Below are positions 6,018 to 6,763 of a DNA stretch of 6,763 bases, one piece after another (the first letter of the stretch is position 1; each line of letters opens with the position of its first letter). A program made the position numbers and the translations under genes. A model generated the notes under the pieces. That model did no database searches. It saw only the letters and a list, made by a program, of their open reading frames with translations, and was not told where the DNA came from. Where the stretch lies: positions 1 to 6,763 of the forward strand of contig DAIEHO010000031.1 in NCBI GenBank assembly GCA_027353565.1. The letters are read 5' to 3'. The DNA comes from Propionibacteriaceae bacterium. GTDB taxonomy: Bacteria > Actinomycetota > Actinomycetes > Propionibacteriales > Propionibacteriaceae.

Positions 6018-6659
6018 ATGGACGTCGTCGTCACATCGCGTCGTTGCCAGCTCACCGATGCGTTCCGGGATCATGTCAGCGAGAAGCTGAACAGCCTGGA
6101 GAAGCTCAAAGAGCGCATCATCAGGGCCGAGGTCATGGTCACCTGTTCCGACGCCAAGCGGCAGCCCGAGCAAGCGGTACGGGTCGAGATCACGCTGAAC
6201 GGCAAAGGTCCGGTGGTACGTGCGGAGGCAGCCGCGGACGACAAGATGGTGGCCTTCGAGCACGCGCTCGACCGCCTGAAGACTCAGCTTCTCCGGGCCT
6301 CGGACCGTCGCAAGGTGCATCGGGGCCTGCGAGGTGTGCCCGTCAAGCCGGTGGAGGCACCTCTGACCGAGGCGGAGCAGGAGCAGCCGGAGGTACGAAC
6401 AGTCGCCGGTCTGGAGGTGCACGGGGACGGCCCGCTCGTCGTGCGCGAGAAGAAGTTCGCGTCCGCGCCACTCACGCTGGCGCAAGCCCTCGATGAGATG
6501 GAGCTGGTCGGCCACGACTTCTTCCTCTTCATCGACGCCGCGACCGGTGAGCCGTCCGTCGTGTACCGGCGCGTCGGCTGGAACTACGGCGTGATCGCCC
6601 TCGACGGGCGTGAGGAGGTCGCCGAGCGGGTCCTCGCCTCGGCCGGCGCGACGGCCTGA
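6018..6659 (+). CDS. hpf: Long-form ribosome hibernation promoting factor
   Basis: A 213-aa long HPF (S30AE/YfiA family), the usual length in Gram-positive bacteria. It binds the 30S decoding region in stationary phase or stress, blocks tRNA and mRNA sites, and pairs 70S ribosomes into inactive 100S dimers. The N-terminal S30AE domain covers about residues 1-102, from MDVVVTSRRCQLTDAFRDHV through the basic helix LDRLKTQLLRASDRRKVHRG. A variable, acidic linker follows (about 103-140). The C-terminal dimerisation domain (about 144-197) carries the signature MELVGHDFFLFIDAATGEPS and VVYRRVGWNYGVIAL. The start was chosen from the strong ribosome-binding site and because homologues begin at this Met. 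It is divergent from amtB and co-directional with lpqB and comF. In the usual actinobacterial order it follows comF directly and precedes secA. Zinc, starvation or a stress sigma factor may control it in relatives; none is shown here. Confidence 0.95.
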   Translation: MDVVVTSRRCQLTDAFRDHVSEKLNSLEKLKERIIRAEVMVTCSDAKRQPEQAVRVEITLNGKGPVVRAEAAADDKMVAFEHALDRLKTQLLRASDRRKVHRGLRGVPVKPVEAPLTEAEQEQPEVRTVAGLEVHGDGPLVVREKKFASAPLTLAQALDEMELVGHDFFLFIDAATGEPSVVYRRVGWNYGVIALDGREEVAERVLASAGATA

Positions 6660-6660
6660 C

Positions 6661-6717
6661 GGAGCACGGTGCTCCTGGATCCGGGGAGCTGCGCAGTTCC
6701 CCGGATCCAGGAACACC
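6661..6717 (+). terminator. Long hairpin terminator after hpf
   Basis: Positions 6668-6690 pair with 6695-6717 around a GCGC loop: 23 positions with one C/A mismatch (6672/6713) and one G-U (6688/6697). The core CCTGGATCCGGGGA (6674-6687) is a perfect 14-bp arm. A smaller palindrome, GGAGCAC-G-GTGCTCC (6661-6675), begins right after the hpf stop and shares bases with the big stem, so the two cannot both form fully. There is no T-run. The position between hpf and a new promoter supports a terminator role. Confidence 0.75.
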
Positions 6718-6751
6718 TTCCGCCGCGCGCCCCCGTGCGAGGGGCCTGGGG

Positions 6752-6757
6752 TAGATT
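6752..6757 (+). promoter_or_regulatory. -10-like element near the window edge, probably for the next gene
   Basis: TAGATT fits TANNNT and follows the hpf terminator. A transcript would start at or just past the end of the window. The gene served is not visible; secA is expected from the usual gene order. No -35 match is found 16-18 nt upstream. Confidence 0.4.
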
Positions 6758-6763
6758 CGCACG

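Noticed and set aside
5910..6716. 268-codon open frame on the - strand over hpf
   Set aside because: It is antisense to a certain hpf gene, shows no domain, and covers the terminator hairpin.
1..6763. Mobile element, CRISPR array, tRNA or rRNA gene, or a new defence system
   Set aside because: I looked for transposase or integrase motifs, terminal repeats, regular spacers and tRNA-like folds and saw none. All large genes are recognised housekeeping families.

Overview
This window comes from a high-GC Gram-positive bacterium (Actinomycetota). The evidence is the strongly G/C-ending codons, the gene order mtrB-lpqB-comF...hpf, the mycolic-acid-independent MtrAB/LpqB cell-wall signalling pair, a long-form HPF, and GlnR-like GTNAC/GNAAC boxes. 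Propionibacteriales or Micrococcales would fit, but the genus cannot be read from the sequence. Nothing in the window looks like a phage, transposon, CRISPR array or recently acquired island. The five complete genes and one partial gene belong to well-known families and share a similar base composition.

Layout. From 1 to about 4008 on the + strand lies an envelope and housekeeping run. It holds the 3' part of mtrB (sensor kinase), lpqB (lipoprotein partner, coupled by a 4-nt GTGA overlap) and comF (zinc-ribbon phosphoribosyltransferase-like protein). From 4015 to 5720 on the - strand lies an ammonium module: amtB (transporter) followed by glnK (PII protein), coupled by a 4-nt ATGA overlap. 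comF and glnK converge with only 6 nt between their stop codons. A perfect 15-bp inverted repeat inside the end of comF looks like their shared terminator. The 297-nt divergent region 5721-6017 carries GlnR-like boxes in front of amtB and a structured leader with a possible 31-codon leaderless ORF in front of hpf. hpf (6018-6659, +) encodes a long ribosome-hibernation factor. It is followed by a long terminator-like hairpin and, at the window edge, a -10-like TAGATT that would serve the next gene (secA in the usual order, not visible here).

How the genes work together. MtrB and LpqB belong to the MtrAB-LpqB system that ties cell-wall and division state to transcription. AmtB and GlnK form a channel/gate pair for ammonium uptake, probably switched on by GlnR under nitrogen limitation. 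HPF dimerises and stores ribosomes in stress or starvation. The ammonium pair sits antisense between comF and hpf, which are usually adjacent in actinobacteria.

Most notable observations. The PII protein has Phe at the T-loop position 51 that is normally the modified Tyr, so it probably cannot be adenylylated or uridylylated there. The AmtB gate Trp is Phe. The LpqB lipobox has Pro at -3. The 9-mer GATCCACAG occurs three times, only in or at the edge of intergenic DNA. GTA valine codons occur almost only where the next codon starts with C. I do not see evidence for a wholly new system; the strongest lead is the unmodifiable PII paired with AmtB in an unusual place.
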